From NCBI GenBank assembly GCA_030147525.1, contig JASBVF010000029.1, positions 1 through 64,000 on the forward strand: a DNA stretch of 64,000 nt, in the 5' to 3' direction. Shown in pieces: positions 52,682 to 61,255 of the stretch (positions within the stretch are counted from its first letter, which is position 1; each line of letters opens with the position of its first letter). A program made the position numbers and the translations under genes. This DNA is from Bacteroidota bacterium. Its GTDB lineage: Bacteria; Bacteroidota; Bacteroidia; Chitinophagales; Saprospiraceae. Below the pieces are notes generated by a model. It made no database searches. It was given only the letters and a program-made list of their open reading frames with translations, and was not told where the DNA came from.

Positions 52682-54601
52682 ATGGAATCATTTCAGACAC
52701 CATCTCGAGTTTCAAATGAGCCTGACCGGTTTTCAAGGGCGTCTTCAATTGTTGATGAAAGAATGCAGCGCCTGTTCTCTCTGGATAAAATGGCCAGACA
52801 GTTGGTGTTTACGGATATTTCAGCTGCACTGAAATACTTGGCCGAACAGCAGGAAATTCTCGTTGACTACGATCAACCGGACTTCAGGTTAAGTTATCAC
52901 CTCAACACAGCTTTGATAGAAAACCAGTTGTATAACTACAATTTGTCTGATATACATTTCCGTATGGCACTTGAGATTCTGGGTGAACGTGGTGACGTAA
53001 ACCAACTGGCGGAAGCTTACATCGATTATGCGGGCACATTGCTTAACCTGGAACAGACAGACCGCTCTAGATTTTACCTTTCACAGGCTGCAAAATATCT
53101 TGAAACCTATCCAGACGACCGGCTGAAGGTTCGTCTGATTTGTCGTGAAGGCTTTTTTCACCTGAAGTTTTCAAATTACGCAAAAGCTCTGCAAGCTTTT
53201 CTGGAAGCTGAGCGGCAAATAAATGCAATAACTCAACCGCTTGAATATAAAGATTATTACTTCTACACCCTGATACAAAGTGGATTGGGAACGATCTACG
53301 CTGCGAATAACGACCCTGAGAAAAGCGTTCTTGCATATCTCGAAGTTGTAAAACTCTGTGAAAAGAAAGGGATGAAATCCAGGCTTTCATGGCACTACCT
53401 CAACGTGGGTAACGGGTTTATGGCTGTTCAGGATTACGATAATGCCAGTTTTTATTTCAAAAGCGCAATCAAGGCTGTTGACGATGTTAATCAACAGGCT
53501 CGGGCTCTCGCTTACGCTAACCTCGGGTATTGTTACCTGAGCAAAGGACAGCACAAGGAAGCACTTGAACTCCTTGCCACCGCTTACCCGCTGTTCAAGG
53601 AAAAAAGAGATAAAAACCTGGCAAACATAGAATGGTGGAGAGCCAGGATTTTTGAAGGAGAAAAGGCCAAAAAAGCACTGAAACATTATCTCAAAGCCCT
53701 TGACTTCGCCAAAAAAGCGCAGGACTACAAAATGATTTCGGGTATCTTAAAAGATATTGCGGCGCTTTATTCCAAAGAACAGGATTATAAAAATGCCTAC
53801 GATTATCAGCGACTTTACGTTCAGGCCGTTGAAAAATACCTGTTTGAAGAGAAGGACTCTGAAATGAGAGAGTTGCAGATAAAGTACGAAGCTGAGCGAA
53901 AGGAAAAAGAGGTTGAAATGTTCAAACTCCAGGCTTCCGGCCTGCAGTTGAGAGCACTCAGGGCGCAGATGAACCCGCATTTTGTTTTCAATGCGTTGAA
54001 CTCTGTTCAAAATTTCATTACCTCAAATGATGGCACGCTGGCAGCAAAATATCTCGCACAGTTTGCACATTTGATGCGGCAAAGCCTGGAATATTCAGAG
54101 CTGGAAATTATTTCACTGGAAAAGGAAATTGATTTTCTCCGGGATTACCTCGAAATCAACGAAAAACTTCGCTTTGAAAACAAGCTCAGGTACGAGATTA
54201 ATGTAGACGAAGAAATCGAAGAGGATATTCTCGGTGTGCCGACCATGATCATTCAGCCTTACGTGGAAAATTCCATCGAACATGGCATCAGGCCGAAGAA
54301 AAACGGGCTGATCAAGGTGAATTTTACACTGAGGGATGAAAACACGATTCTTTGTACTATTGAAGACAACGGCGTTGGAAGAAAGCAGGCCAGATTGCTT
54401 CAACAGGATAATCCTAACTATAAGAACCACCGGTCGCTGGGGACAAAAATTACCCAAGAACGACTTGAAATACTCTTAAAATCGAAAGACCGGGATGAAA
54501 AAGTGGTTGACATCATTGACCTGGAAGACGAAGTAACCGGAGAATCACTTGGTACCAGGGTCGAAATCCTGATTCCTATCATGGATATACACATCAAATA
54601 A
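52682..54601 (+). CDS. Soluble TPR-containing LytS-type sensor histidine kinase
   Basis: A 639-aa kinase without visible signal peptide or membrane helix. Residues about 70-385 are tetratricopeptide-like repeats (LAYANLGYCYLSKGQHKEAL, SGILKDIAALYSKEQDYKNA), followed by a coiled coil (about 387-425). The His_kinase domain begins at H433 in RAQMNPHFVFNALNSVQ, the LytS-type phosphorylation site. The ATP-binding part has IIQPYVENSIEHGI (N box) and IEDNGVGRKQA (G1 box). Most Bacteroidota relatives have a transmembrane helix between repeats and kinase; its absence suggests an intracellular ligand, possibly an imported peptide. It presumably phosphorylates the LytTR regulator at 51196. A terminator follows at 54632. 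Confidence 0.93.
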   Translation: MESFQTPSRVSNEPDRFSRASSIVDERMQRLFSLDKMARQLVFTDISAALKYLAEQQEILVDYDQPDFRLSYHLNTALIENQLYNYNLSDIHFRMALEILGERGDVNQLAEAYIDYAGTLLNLEQTDRSRFYLSQAAKYLETYPDDRLKVRLICREGFFHLKFSNYAKALQAFLEAERQINAITQPLEYKDYYFYTLIQSGLGTIYAANNDPEKSVLAYLEVVKLCEKKGMKSRLSWHYLNVGNGFMAVQDYDNASFYFKSAIKAVDDVNQQARALAYANLGYCYLSKGQHKEALELLATAYPLFKEKRDKNLANIEWWRARIFEGEKAKKALKHYLKALDFAKKAQDYKMISGILKDIAALYSKEQDYKNAYDYQRLYVQAVEKYLFEEKDSEMRELQIKYEAERKEKEVEMFKLQASGLQLRALRAQMNPHFVFNALNSVQNFITSNDGTLAAKYLAQFAHLMRQSLEYSELEIISLEKEIDFLRDYLEINEKLRFENKLRYEINVDEEIEEDILGVPTMIIQPYVENSIEHGIRPKKNGLIKVNFTLRDENTILCTIEDNGVGRKQARLLQQDNPNYKNHRSLGTKITQERLEILLKSKDRDEKVVDIIDLEDEVTGESLGTRVEILIPIMDIHIK

Positions 54602-54631
54602 GCTGAATTCTGGAATTGGCTTAAAAGAAAA

Positions 54632-54667
54632 AACCGGTATTTCTGAAGAAAATACCGGTTCTTTTTT
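54632..54667 (+). terminator. Terminator of the histidine kinase gene
   Basis: Arms 54632-54642 (AACCGGTATTT) and 54650-54660 are complementary over 11 bp, followed by TTTTTT. Its two ACCGGT hexamers also lie 21 bp apart, like the LytTR-type sites ahead of the downstream modules. Confidence 0.8.
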
Positions 54668-54687
54668 AATATTTAAAATAAATTAAA

Positions 54688-54770
54688 TATTTTTGTAAAG
54701 TTTTCTCATAGTATGTTTGTTTAATCTTCCTGCACCTTACTTCCCTCCTGAGGTGCGGGAATTTTTTTTT
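54688..54770 (+). ncRNA. Small-RNA-like module, copy 1
   Basis: It has a -7 box TATTTTTG (54688-54695), the invariant 20-mer AGTTTTCTCATAGTATGTTT (54699-54718), a 10-bp hairpin (54728-54737 with 54751-54760, one wobble) and a T-tract (54762-54770). The predicted RNA is about 70 nt. A frame from the ATG inside the 20-mer stops after three codons, so it does not encode a peptide. Confidence 0.6.
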
Positions 54771-54893
54771 AACTGACTGATTTTGTGTGTAGTGTAGAAT
54801 TCTCAATAAAGTTTAGTGCTACAAGAGCCTTACTTTTTAGCCTAAAAGAATTTTTATTTTATAAATATTAGTTCCGCTTATTGGTGAAAAGAT

Positions 54894-54920
54894 ACCGTTC
54901 CCTCAAGAAGACCTACCGTT
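54894..54920 (+). promoter_or_regulatory. Candidate LytTR-regulator binding site (direct repeats 21 bp apart)
   Basis: ACCGTT occurs at 54894-54899 and 54915-54920 inside the longer repeat TACCGTTCCCTCA (54893-54905 and 54914-54926). The 21-bp period and the ACCGTT core fit LytTR binding sites. It lies 62 bp before the -7 box of module copy 2. Confidence 0.6.
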
Positions 54921-54976
54921 CCCTCATCATTTCAACCACTGCGTAAATGTAGCTTTTTTTCAGATAATGTCAAGCT

Positions 54977-55057
54977 TATCTTTGTATCAAGTTTTCTCAT
55001 AGTATGTTTAATTCTCCTACACCTTTCTTCCCTTCTGGGGTGTAGGAATTTTTTTTT
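54977..55057 (+). ncRNA. Small-RNA-like module, copy 2
   Basis: It has a -7 box TATCTTTG (54977-54984), the invariant 20-mer (54990-55009), a 9-bp hairpin (55015-55023 with 55039-55047) and a T-tract (55049-55057). Compared with copy 1 the stem has compensating changes (T-G and G-C become T-A and A-T). A 13-codon frame from the ATG in the 20-mer ends within the hairpin but is not preserved in the other copies. Confidence 0.65.
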
Positions 55058-55379
55058 ATAGCAAACACATTGAAAAACAGCCCTTTGCTGCTTCCTGCAA
55101 ACAAATTTCCATCCTGCTAAATTTTTCTTGAAAGCCTGTTGTTGAGTGAATTTTTTTTATCAACCTGTAGAAGGTTTTTAGACCCAGGATGAATTGACTA
55201 TTCTGAAACGGGCATCTTGTGGAACGATTGCCAGTAGTCTAAATCTGTGCCAATTTTCAACAATTTATAAATTATTATCTTTTTTACTATTTGGTATTGC
55301 GAAAGTTGTAAGGCATATCAAGTGTTAACAAGGTACTTCAAAAAGCAGGCGCTTCAATACCACTTTCTAAACAGAAACG

Positions 55380-55406
55380 ACCGTTTTCGTCGGGATCTCA
55401 GCCGTT
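55380..55406 (+). promoter_or_regulatory. Candidate LytTR-regulator binding site upstream of copy 3
   Basis: ACCGTT (55380-55385) and GCCGTT (55401-55406) are direct repeats with exactly 21-bp spacing, 43 bp before the -7 box of module copy 3. The following TAAATG-GCTTTT and AGCTTATCTT blocks are also shared with the copy 2 upstream region. Confidence 0.6.
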
Positions 55407-55443
55407 CCCTAAATGCGGCTTTTAAGCCACCTGGAAAAGAGCT

Positions 55444-55530
55444 TATCTTGCAGCGTGTAGTTTTCTCATAGTATGTTTAGTGCTCCTACATCAGCCTTTA
55501 GCCTCCCCCGATGTAGGAGTTTTTTTTTTT
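55444..55530 (+). ncRNA. Small-RNA-like module, copy 3
   Basis: It has a degenerate -7 box TATCTTGC (55444-55451), the invariant 20-mer (55459-55478), a 10-bp hairpin (55483-55492 with 55510-55519) and an 11-nt T-tract. One stem pair is T-A where copy 2 has C-G, a compensating change. The T-tract runs into the stop codon of the convergent pbpC gene. Confidence 0.65.
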
Positions 55531-57928
55531 ACTTTTTTTCAAGGACCTCAAATTGTGTTTCCATTCTGTTCCCGTTTTCATCCACAATTGTTAAAATATG
55601 TTTTCCTGCCGAAGGGGAAAGCTCCATTTCATGAAAAGTATGCGTAGATCCAATGTAGGTCCTGTCGATGTGCCAGTGAATGGTGGTTTCGGGCTTCCGG
55701 TGAGCTGCTTTAAAAACAGTTCTGCTAAGTGAGCCGTCAAGGTTGACGGGCACGTAAATCTTTGTGATGCTTTTCGGATAAATAATTTGAATGGGATTGT
55801 CGCTGCTTTCCCTTTGAAAGTTACAACCGGCTCTGTAGGGTGGCAAAGGTTTGTAGTCAGGGTTTTTGGTTTTGAAATAAAACTCTTCGACCGGCGGCAC
55901 CACGAACCAGGGGGCATGAACAATGTCAATCGGGTTCTCACAGTCGGCTGTCACCCGCCACTTTTTGGATTTGTCCAGTGAAACGGTTTGATGGTATAGG
56001 CAAGGATTTGAGTTCAAAGCGCTACTGGCGGCCCAAACCGTATCCTTTTCACAAATTTCAAGTGCCAGGTAACCACTTTTTTTGCAAACTTCTACTTTTT
56101 TCATAGCATCGTAGGGTTGGTCGAACCAGTTGGAGCGAGGCAGCAAATCAAACACATCAAAAAGTATAGGTGCCGCTGCGTATGCTCCGACCAAACCCGG
56201 GCGGCCTTCTCCGTCAGCATTACCAGCCCAGACCCCTACGGCGTATTTTGGAGTGATGCCAATGGCCCAGGCGTCCCTGAAGCCGAAGCTGGTGCCGGTC
56301 TTCCAGGCAATGTTGTGGCTCGATTCGAAACGCTCCCAGTCTCCCTCGTTAGTCGGGCGTTCCAGCTCTTCCATGGCTTCAAAGGTTAACCAGATCGCAT
56401 CAGCGGATAAATGAGTTGGAGTTTTTTGTAATTTTTTAGGCTCTGTTTGAGTTGGGCTTTTGAAATAATTTGCATTCCTGAAATCGTTCGGGTCGTACTC
56501 GCCATTGTTGGTGTAAAAATGAGACAGAACCCTGGACATGCAGGCATAAGTATTTGTGAGGTCCCAAAGATTTCCCTCTGCGCCGCCCAGCACCAATGTC
56601 AATCCGTAGTGATTTGGAGGTTTCGTAATGGTAGTCAATCCCAGTTTTTTCAGGTTAAAATGAAATTTTTCCAGTCCATAGTTCTGCAGCATTCTGACAA
56701 ATGGTACGTTGAGGGATTTTGCGAGTGCAATTCTTGCAGGAACAAGACCATCAAAAGTTTCAAGATAGTTCTCAGGCCGATAGCCGCTGAGTTGAGTTGG
56801 GATGTCTGGGATGAGATTGTTGGATAAAATAGCACCTTCATTCAGCATCATCGCATAAAGTAAAGGTTTCATGATACTGCCTGTACTTCTTGGTGCTTTG
56901 ACGATATCTACATTTTCACCGTGCTCGGCGCCTGTGCCGGGAGCATTGCCTATGTAAGCGAGAACGTTCCCTGTTTCAACCTCCAAAACAAGAATTGCTA
57001 GGTTGTGGATTTCGTTGTTTTTCAAAAGGGAAGACCTTCGTTCAGCAAGTTGTGTAATTCTTTGCTGAAGGGAATAGTCGAGGGTGGTTCTGAGCTTGGT
57101 GATGGCGTCGGATTTTGAGCGAAAGTTTTCAGCAAAAGCTCGTTCAAGCAGGTGCGGTGCGAGGCGTGGCAGTGGGTGCGGTTTTTCAGGTAACGTTTCT
57201 TCGAGAGCCAGCTCAAGCGTTGTTTCATCAATAATCTGCTGCTCATGCAGCCTTCGCAAGAGCCGGTTTCGTTTAGCCATCAATAGATCCCGGTTTCTGC
57301 CGGGATGGATCAGTGCCGGACTGTTGGGCAGGACGGCAAGGGTGGCTGCCTCACTCCACGACAGGTTCAGAGAGCTTTTAGCAAAATACCGCCAGGAGGC
57401 TGCGTCGAGCCCCACAACATTGCCTCCGAAGGGTGCATTTGAAGCGTACAAAGCCAGTATTTCTTTTTTAGAGTAGCTGATTTCAAGACGGGTGGCCAGA
57501 ATGATCTCAATTATTTTTTCAAAAATGGTCCGGCTTTTTCCTTTTCTCGAAAGCCTGATCACCTGCATGGTGATCGTACTTCCGCCGCTGGCAATGCTTC
57601 CGCTTTTCAGGTTTTGAAGGAAAGCACGGCAGAAGGCCACCGGATCAAATCCCGGGTGGCGAAAGAATCGTTTGTCTTCAAACACGACGATTGACCGGAT
57701 AAATTTTTCCGGAATTTTTTCTTCGTAGGGGAAGCGCCACTGGCCGTCCTGAGCAATTCTCGCTCCAAGGAGGTCGCCATTGGAAGCTTCCAGCACCATA
57801 CAGGTAGGATCGTTGAAGAGGGGAGAGGGGAGTGAAAACCAATACAAAATCAGTAGCAGGCAAAGTGCTACCAACGATTTTACTTTGTGTTTTTTGAAAA
57901 AAAATCTCAGAATGCTGTTCCTTTTCAT
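55529..57928 (-). CDS. pbpC: Penicillin-binding protein 1C
   Basis: A 799-aa bifunctional peptidoglycan synthase. A short cytoplasmic segment and one membrane helix (about 18-31) precede the glycosyltransferase-51 domain, with catalytic E84 in VVFEDKRFFRHPG and the GGSTITMQ segment. The transpeptidase domain has the nucleophile S351 in RSTGSIMKP (SxxK) and a KTG motif in IAWKTGTSFGF. The C-terminal roughly 100 residues form the PBP1C-specific beta domain. Role: polymerising and possibly cross-linking peptidoglycan; E. coli PbpC is mainly a glycosyltransferase. No alpha-2-macroglobulin gene, its usual neighbour, is present. Confidence 0.95.
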   Translation of the reverse strand: MKRNSILRFFFKKHKVKSLVALCLLLILYWFSLPSPLFNDPTCMVLEASNGDLLGARIAQDGQWRFPYEEKIPEKFIRSIVVFEDKRFFRHPGFDPVAFCRAFLQNLKSGSIASGGSTITMQVIRLSRKGKSRTIFEKIIEIILATRLEISYSKKEILALYASNAPFGGNVVGLDAASWRYFAKSSLNLSWSEAATLAVLPNSPALIHPGRNRDLLMAKRNRLLRRLHEQQIIDETTLELALEETLPEKPHPLPRLAPHLLERAFAENFRSKSDAITKLRTTLDYSLQQRITQLAERRSSLLKNNEIHNLAILVLEVETGNVLAYIGNAPGTGAEHGENVDIVKAPRSTGSIMKPLLYAMMLNEGAILSNNLIPDIPTQLSGYRPENYLETFDGLVPARIALAKSLNVPFVRMLQNYGLEKFHFNLKKLGLTTITKPPNHYGLTLVLGGAEGNLWDLTNTYACMSRVLSHFYTNNGEYDPNDFRNANYFKSPTQTEPKKLQKTPTHLSADAIWLTFEAMEELERPTNEGDWERFESSHNIAWKTGTSFGFRDAWAIGITPKYAVGVWAGNADGEGRPGLVGAYAAAPILFDVFDLLPRSNWFDQPYDAMKKVEVCKKSGYLALEICEKDTVWAASSALNSNPCLYHQTVSLDKSKKWRVTADCENPIDIVHAPWFVVPPVEEFYFKTKNPDYKPLPPYRAGCNFQRESSDNPIQIIYPKSITKIYVPVNLDGSLSRTVFKAAHRKPETTIHWHIDRTYIGSTHTFHEMELSPSAGKHILTIVDENGNRMETQFEVLEKK

Positions 57929-57956
57929 GCTGCAAATGCCATGTTTGACTATTCAA

Positions 57957-57995
57957 AAGTAAAAAAGGTTTTGCCAGCCAGTGGCAAAACCTTTT
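57957..57995 (-). terminator. Terminator of the DUF2795 gene
   Basis: Arms 57963-57976 (AAAAGGTTTTGCCA) and 57982-57995 are complementary over 14 bp; the A-run before them gives a T-tract on the minus strand. Confidence 0.8.
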
Positions 57996-58036
57996 ATCAA
58001 GTCATTTACAGCCTGAGAAGTCAGGGACAGCTTGAC

Positions 58037-58258
58037 TTAATATTCATCTTCATTAAATAAGAAGTCATCCTTACGGGGGTAATCGGGCCAAATGTCTTCG
58101 ATTCCCTCGTAGAGTTCACCTTCATCCTCCATTTCTGAAAGGTTTTCGATTACTTCCAGTGGAGCGCCTGAGCGAATTGCATAATCAATCAATTCATCTC
58201 TGGTAGCCGGGAACGGAGCATCTTCAAGGTATGTGGCAAGCTCTAGGGTCCAGTACAT
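58037..58258 (-). CDS. DUF2795 family protein
   Basis: A 73-aa acidic cytoplasmic protein with the signature YLEDAPFPATRDELIDYAIR, then SGAPLEVIENL and the Bacteroidota-typical tail GIEDIWPDYPRKDDFLFNED. The family is widespread, small and of unknown function; its helical fold resembles DNA- or protein-binding modules. Length matches the family. It has its own terminator and no close operon partner. Confidence 0.9.
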   Translation of the reverse strand: MYWTLELATYLEDAPFPATRDELIDYAIRSGAPLEVIENLSEMEDEGELYEGIEDIWPDYPRKDDFLFNEDEY

Positions 58259-58460
58259 AATATTCTAGCAAGTTTAATGTTAAAAAAGTTCGCCAAAGGC
58301 GATTTGAACGACAAATCAATAAGACTCGAAGTTTTCAAAAAGTTCATTCTGAAGAAATATTCCTTCGAATGCGCGGCAAAAGTAATAAACGGGAACTTTA
58401 AACGCAAGGCTTATTTTTTCAAGTCATTTTGATGGTGCATTGCCGGTAACGATTGAAAGA

Positions 58461-58976
58461 TCAGAGAATTAATATTTCACCAAAATTTTCAAACTTGCTA
58501 TTTGCTGCATGGATGATTGCACGCTGCTCGCTTTTATCGACAGCAAGCGATCCGGAGTTTATGATGTAGCCGAGATTTTTGATGCAGGAATTCTTCGTCC
58601 TGAGAATGGTAAGTTCGCCCTCGATGTAGATCTCACCCATATTGATGATTCCTACATCTTTTTTATTGAGGCCGTCGATGTTGAATTTACCTTGTTTTTC
58701 GATGGCAATTTTACCTCCGGTTTCAATGATCAATTGTGCGATGTCATTGATAAATTCGTGGATGACGGGAAAAAAGCCGTCCTGAGCGTACTCTCCTGAA
58801 ATGATAGCGGTATCAAACCAGCCCGGAATGCGACGGTTATGCCAGTTCATTGGTTCGTTCCATTCGTTTTCTGCACCACGGACGCCTCCACGCCAGTAGT
58901 GAGGAACCGTTATTCGCTCACTTGCGCTATCACTATGCTCCATAGTGGCAGTTAACTGTTTTAGTAGTTCATTCAT
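58461..58976 (-). CDS. Hypothetical protein with beta-helix-like repeats
   Basis: A 171-aa protein without signal peptide. After a polar N-terminus it has WRGGVRGAENEWNEPMNWHN and RIPGWFDTAIISGEY, the W-x-NW-(V/I)P-x-D-A-I/V-I pattern seen at the start of right-handed beta-helix domains in adhesins. Repeating short strands (INMGEIYIEGELTI, IKNLGYIINSGSLAV, FENFGEILIL) continue to the end. This resembles one stretch of an adhesin-like solenoid in a protein that seems too short and lacks an export signal. Function unknown. Confidence 0.65.
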   Translation of the reverse strand: MNELLKQLTATMEHSDSASERITVPHYWRGGVRGAENEWNEPMNWHNRRIPGWFDTAIISGEYAQDGFFPVIHEFINDIAQLIIETGGKIAIEKQGKFNIDGLNKKDVGIINMGEIYIEGELTILRTKNSCIKNLGYIINSGSLAVDKSEQRAIIHAANSKFENFGEILIL

Positions 58977-59220
58977 TCAAAAAGTGTTTATTGGTAAGGT
59001 GAAAAAAGCTGGAGGGTAATGTTATTTCTGCCTGTTTGGGCAAACTTTAAGCCAAAGACACTACCATATTATTACTGGATAGCATGCCTTACCTAATAAT
59101 TTTTGAAACTTGAAGGGTCGATCTGCGAAAATGAATGCAAGATTTCGCAGGCATCAAATTTAAATGAAATCTGTATAAAACTGAAAAACTGATGATAGTA
59201 GCCGGTCCGGGCTTGTGAAA

Positions 59221-60252
59221 TTAAAAAACCGGACAGGCTTTGAATTCTTTCGGAGCCCTTACCTTCCAGATGATGTATTGAATAAAAAACTCTGGTCCGC
59301 CCCGACGAAGTGTAGCAGTTTTGAAAGCCGAGGTGTTGATGTCGTAGCTGAATCCTGCCGCCCAATTACGGGCCTGGAGCTCAACGGATGGAATGACAGC
59401 GTCTTTTAACCGGGTAGCTACTCCCGCCTGTACGGCCAGTTCTTTGTTTTTCTCGACACTGAGGTGGTATCGCATTGCAATTCCGCCGAGTATTTCCTGA
59501 TAACTGGTTTGTTTGCTGAAAAGTGCATTGAAGCGAACGTCAAAATCCTGACTGACCTGAAAACTGGAGACAAAATGCGGGTTAAATTTCATGGGCAGCT
59601 TTACGTCGGGTGCGTCGTTAAAACTTACATTGGGTTGGTTCAAGTGAAAAATGCCGGCGCCAAGATCAAATTTGGTTCGTGTACCTTCTACCTGGTAATG
59701 GAGGTTGAATCCGGTTGAAATGCTGGAAAGGCCTTTGTTGGTGCTGTTAAAAAATTCATTGTTGGAGCTGTTCGGGTCGAAAATGTCGCCATTCCACTGT
59801 TCTTCGAAAGTGAGTTGTTCGGGGTGTACAGAACGTTGACCTGCCATCAGTTGGACGCCTACCGTTGCCAGTACCGACTCACTTAACTGCCTGGTATAGG
59901 CAAGGTTGCCGCCGACTTGTGAAAGGCTCAGATCAGCATTTCCGGCTACGTCATGGTTGAAAACGACGCCCCAGCCCAAAAATGCGTCTTTACCCAACCT
60001 GGAATGAAATAACTTTGTGTCAAAAGCACCGGAAAACGTCTGGTAAGGCACCGGCACCGATTCCCACTGGCTGCGATAGTTGCCGATAAAACGCAGGTCG
60101 CCCGGAAAGACGCCGGTCAGGGCGGGATTCAGGTTGGCTGGCGTGTTGTTGAATTGTGAAAAATGAATGTCCTGCGCGGTAACTTTCAGCGATCCGGTTA
60201 ATAACAAAAAAACGATCAGGTATTTGGCTGACTTTGAGTAATGAAATTTCAT
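59221..60252 (-). CDS. PorP/SprF-family type IX secretion membrane protein
   Basis: A 343-aa outer-membrane barrel-like protein of the PorP/SprF family, linked to type IX secretion and gliding. A signal peptide (about 1-26, ending VTAQD) is followed by the hallmark IHFSQFNNTPANLNPALTGVF and GDLRFIGNYRSQWESVPVPY, then many amphipathic strands to the C-terminus. SprF-type proteins are usually paired with SprB-like adhesins that they help export or anchor; the SprB-repeat protein at 61256 is a possible partner, although it lies on the opposite strand with coaE between. Confidence 0.92.
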   Translation of the reverse strand: MKFHYSKSAKYLIVFLLLTGSLKVTAQDIHFSQFNNTPANLNPALTGVFPGDLRFIGNYRSQWESVPVPYQTFSGAFDTKLFHSRLGKDAFLGWGVVFNHDVAGNADLSLSQVGGNLAYTRQLSESVLATVGVQLMAGQRSVHPEQLTFEEQWNGDIFDPNSSNNEFFNSTNKGLSSISTGFNLHYQVEGTRTKFDLGAGIFHLNQPNVSFNDAPDVKLPMKFNPHFVSSFQVSQDFDVRFNALFSKQTSYQEILGGIAMRYHLSVEKNKELAVQAGVATRLKDAVIPSVELQARNWAAGFSYDINTSAFKTATLRRGGPEFFIQYIIWKVRAPKEFKACPVF

Positions 60253-60325
60253 ATTCAGGGTTTTGCCGGTGAATTTGCTCCCAAGTTAAGAACCGTCACC
60301 TAATTTTAAAATATTCGAAGATTTT

Positions 60326-60967
60326 ATGTCAAAAATTGACCAAAAGCATTCCAACTCAAAACTTCCCCTCAGGGTAGGGGTAACCGGAGGGATCGGCAGC
60401 GGAAAAACCACTGTTTGCAGGATTTTCGAGTCGCTGGGTGTTCCTATTTACTACGCTGATGACCGTGCGAAAGCTATCATGACGGAAAATGAAACAGTGG
60501 TAAAAAAAGTCAAAGAGCTCTTCGGCACGCAAGCTTACCTGGCCAACGGCACGCTCAACAGGCCCTTCATCGCAGGTATCGTTTTTCACGATAAAAAAAT
60601 GCTGGAAAGTCTGAATGCCATCGTTCACCCTGCCGTATTCGAAGAAGGCGAACGCTGGAATGAGGAACAGACGGGCGCACCTTACACCATAAAAGAGGCT
60701 GCGCTTTTGTTTGAAAGTGGCGGTTACAAAAAGCTGGACAAGGTCATTACTGTTTTCGCCCCGCAGGAACTTCGCATTGAGAGAGTCATGAAGCGGGACG
60801 GCGTTTCAGAAGAGGCTGTTTTGGCAAGAATTAAAAATCAAATGGCGGATGAAGAAAAAATTAAACTGGCTGATTTTGTCATTTACAACGACGGAAAACA
60901 CTCGCTGGTGCAGCAAATCTGGCAAATTCATCAGGAAATTTCCTCGCTTGCGGACACAAAAAAATAG
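60326..60967 (+). CDS. coaE: Dephospho-CoA kinase
   Basis: A 213-aa P-loop kinase carrying out the last step of coenzyme A synthesis, phosphorylating the 3'-hydroxyl of dephospho-CoA. The Walker A motif is GGIGSGKTT (21-29), followed by YYADDRAK with the substrate-binding Asp, and the lid segment VMKRDGVSEEAVLARIKNQM near the C-terminus. Length and order are normal for CoaE. It is divergent from the PorP/SprF gene. Confidence 0.95.
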   Translation: MSKIDQKHSNSKLPLRVGVTGGIGSGKTTVCRIFESLGVPIYYADDRAKAIMTENETVVKKVKELFGTQAYLANGTLNRPFIAGIVFHDKKMLESLNAIVHPAVFEEGERWNEEQTGAPYTIKEAALLFESGGYKKLDKVITVFAPQELRIERVMKRDGVSEEAVLARIKNQMADEEKIKLADFVIYNDGKHSLVQQIWQIHQEISSLADTKK

Positions 60968-61255
60968 AGACACATGCAAATTTTTTTTAAATGGTACAGT
61001 TTTTGAAAAAACCTAATGTGTCTGCGTCTTAAAAAAGAAAATCTTCACAATGCTTTGTTTTTAACATGAAAACCCGGTTCGCAAAACCCTGATAAAATGG
61101 GCGCCGGGGAAATATTCACTGCCAAACATTAGAACAAACCCTTCTATTTTTTCCTGTTACTCCTTTTCCTAAGTAAAAAACTATAAATCCCATGGAAAAT
61201 CCGGACCTCCGATGTCCAGGTTTTCAAGTAATTCTATGTTTTGAAAAAGACTACT

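Noticed and set aside
55004-55045. 13-codon peptide inside small-RNA-like copy 2
   Set aside because: Copy 1 stops after three codons in the same frame and copy 3 has no matching stop, so coding is not conserved while the hairpin is.
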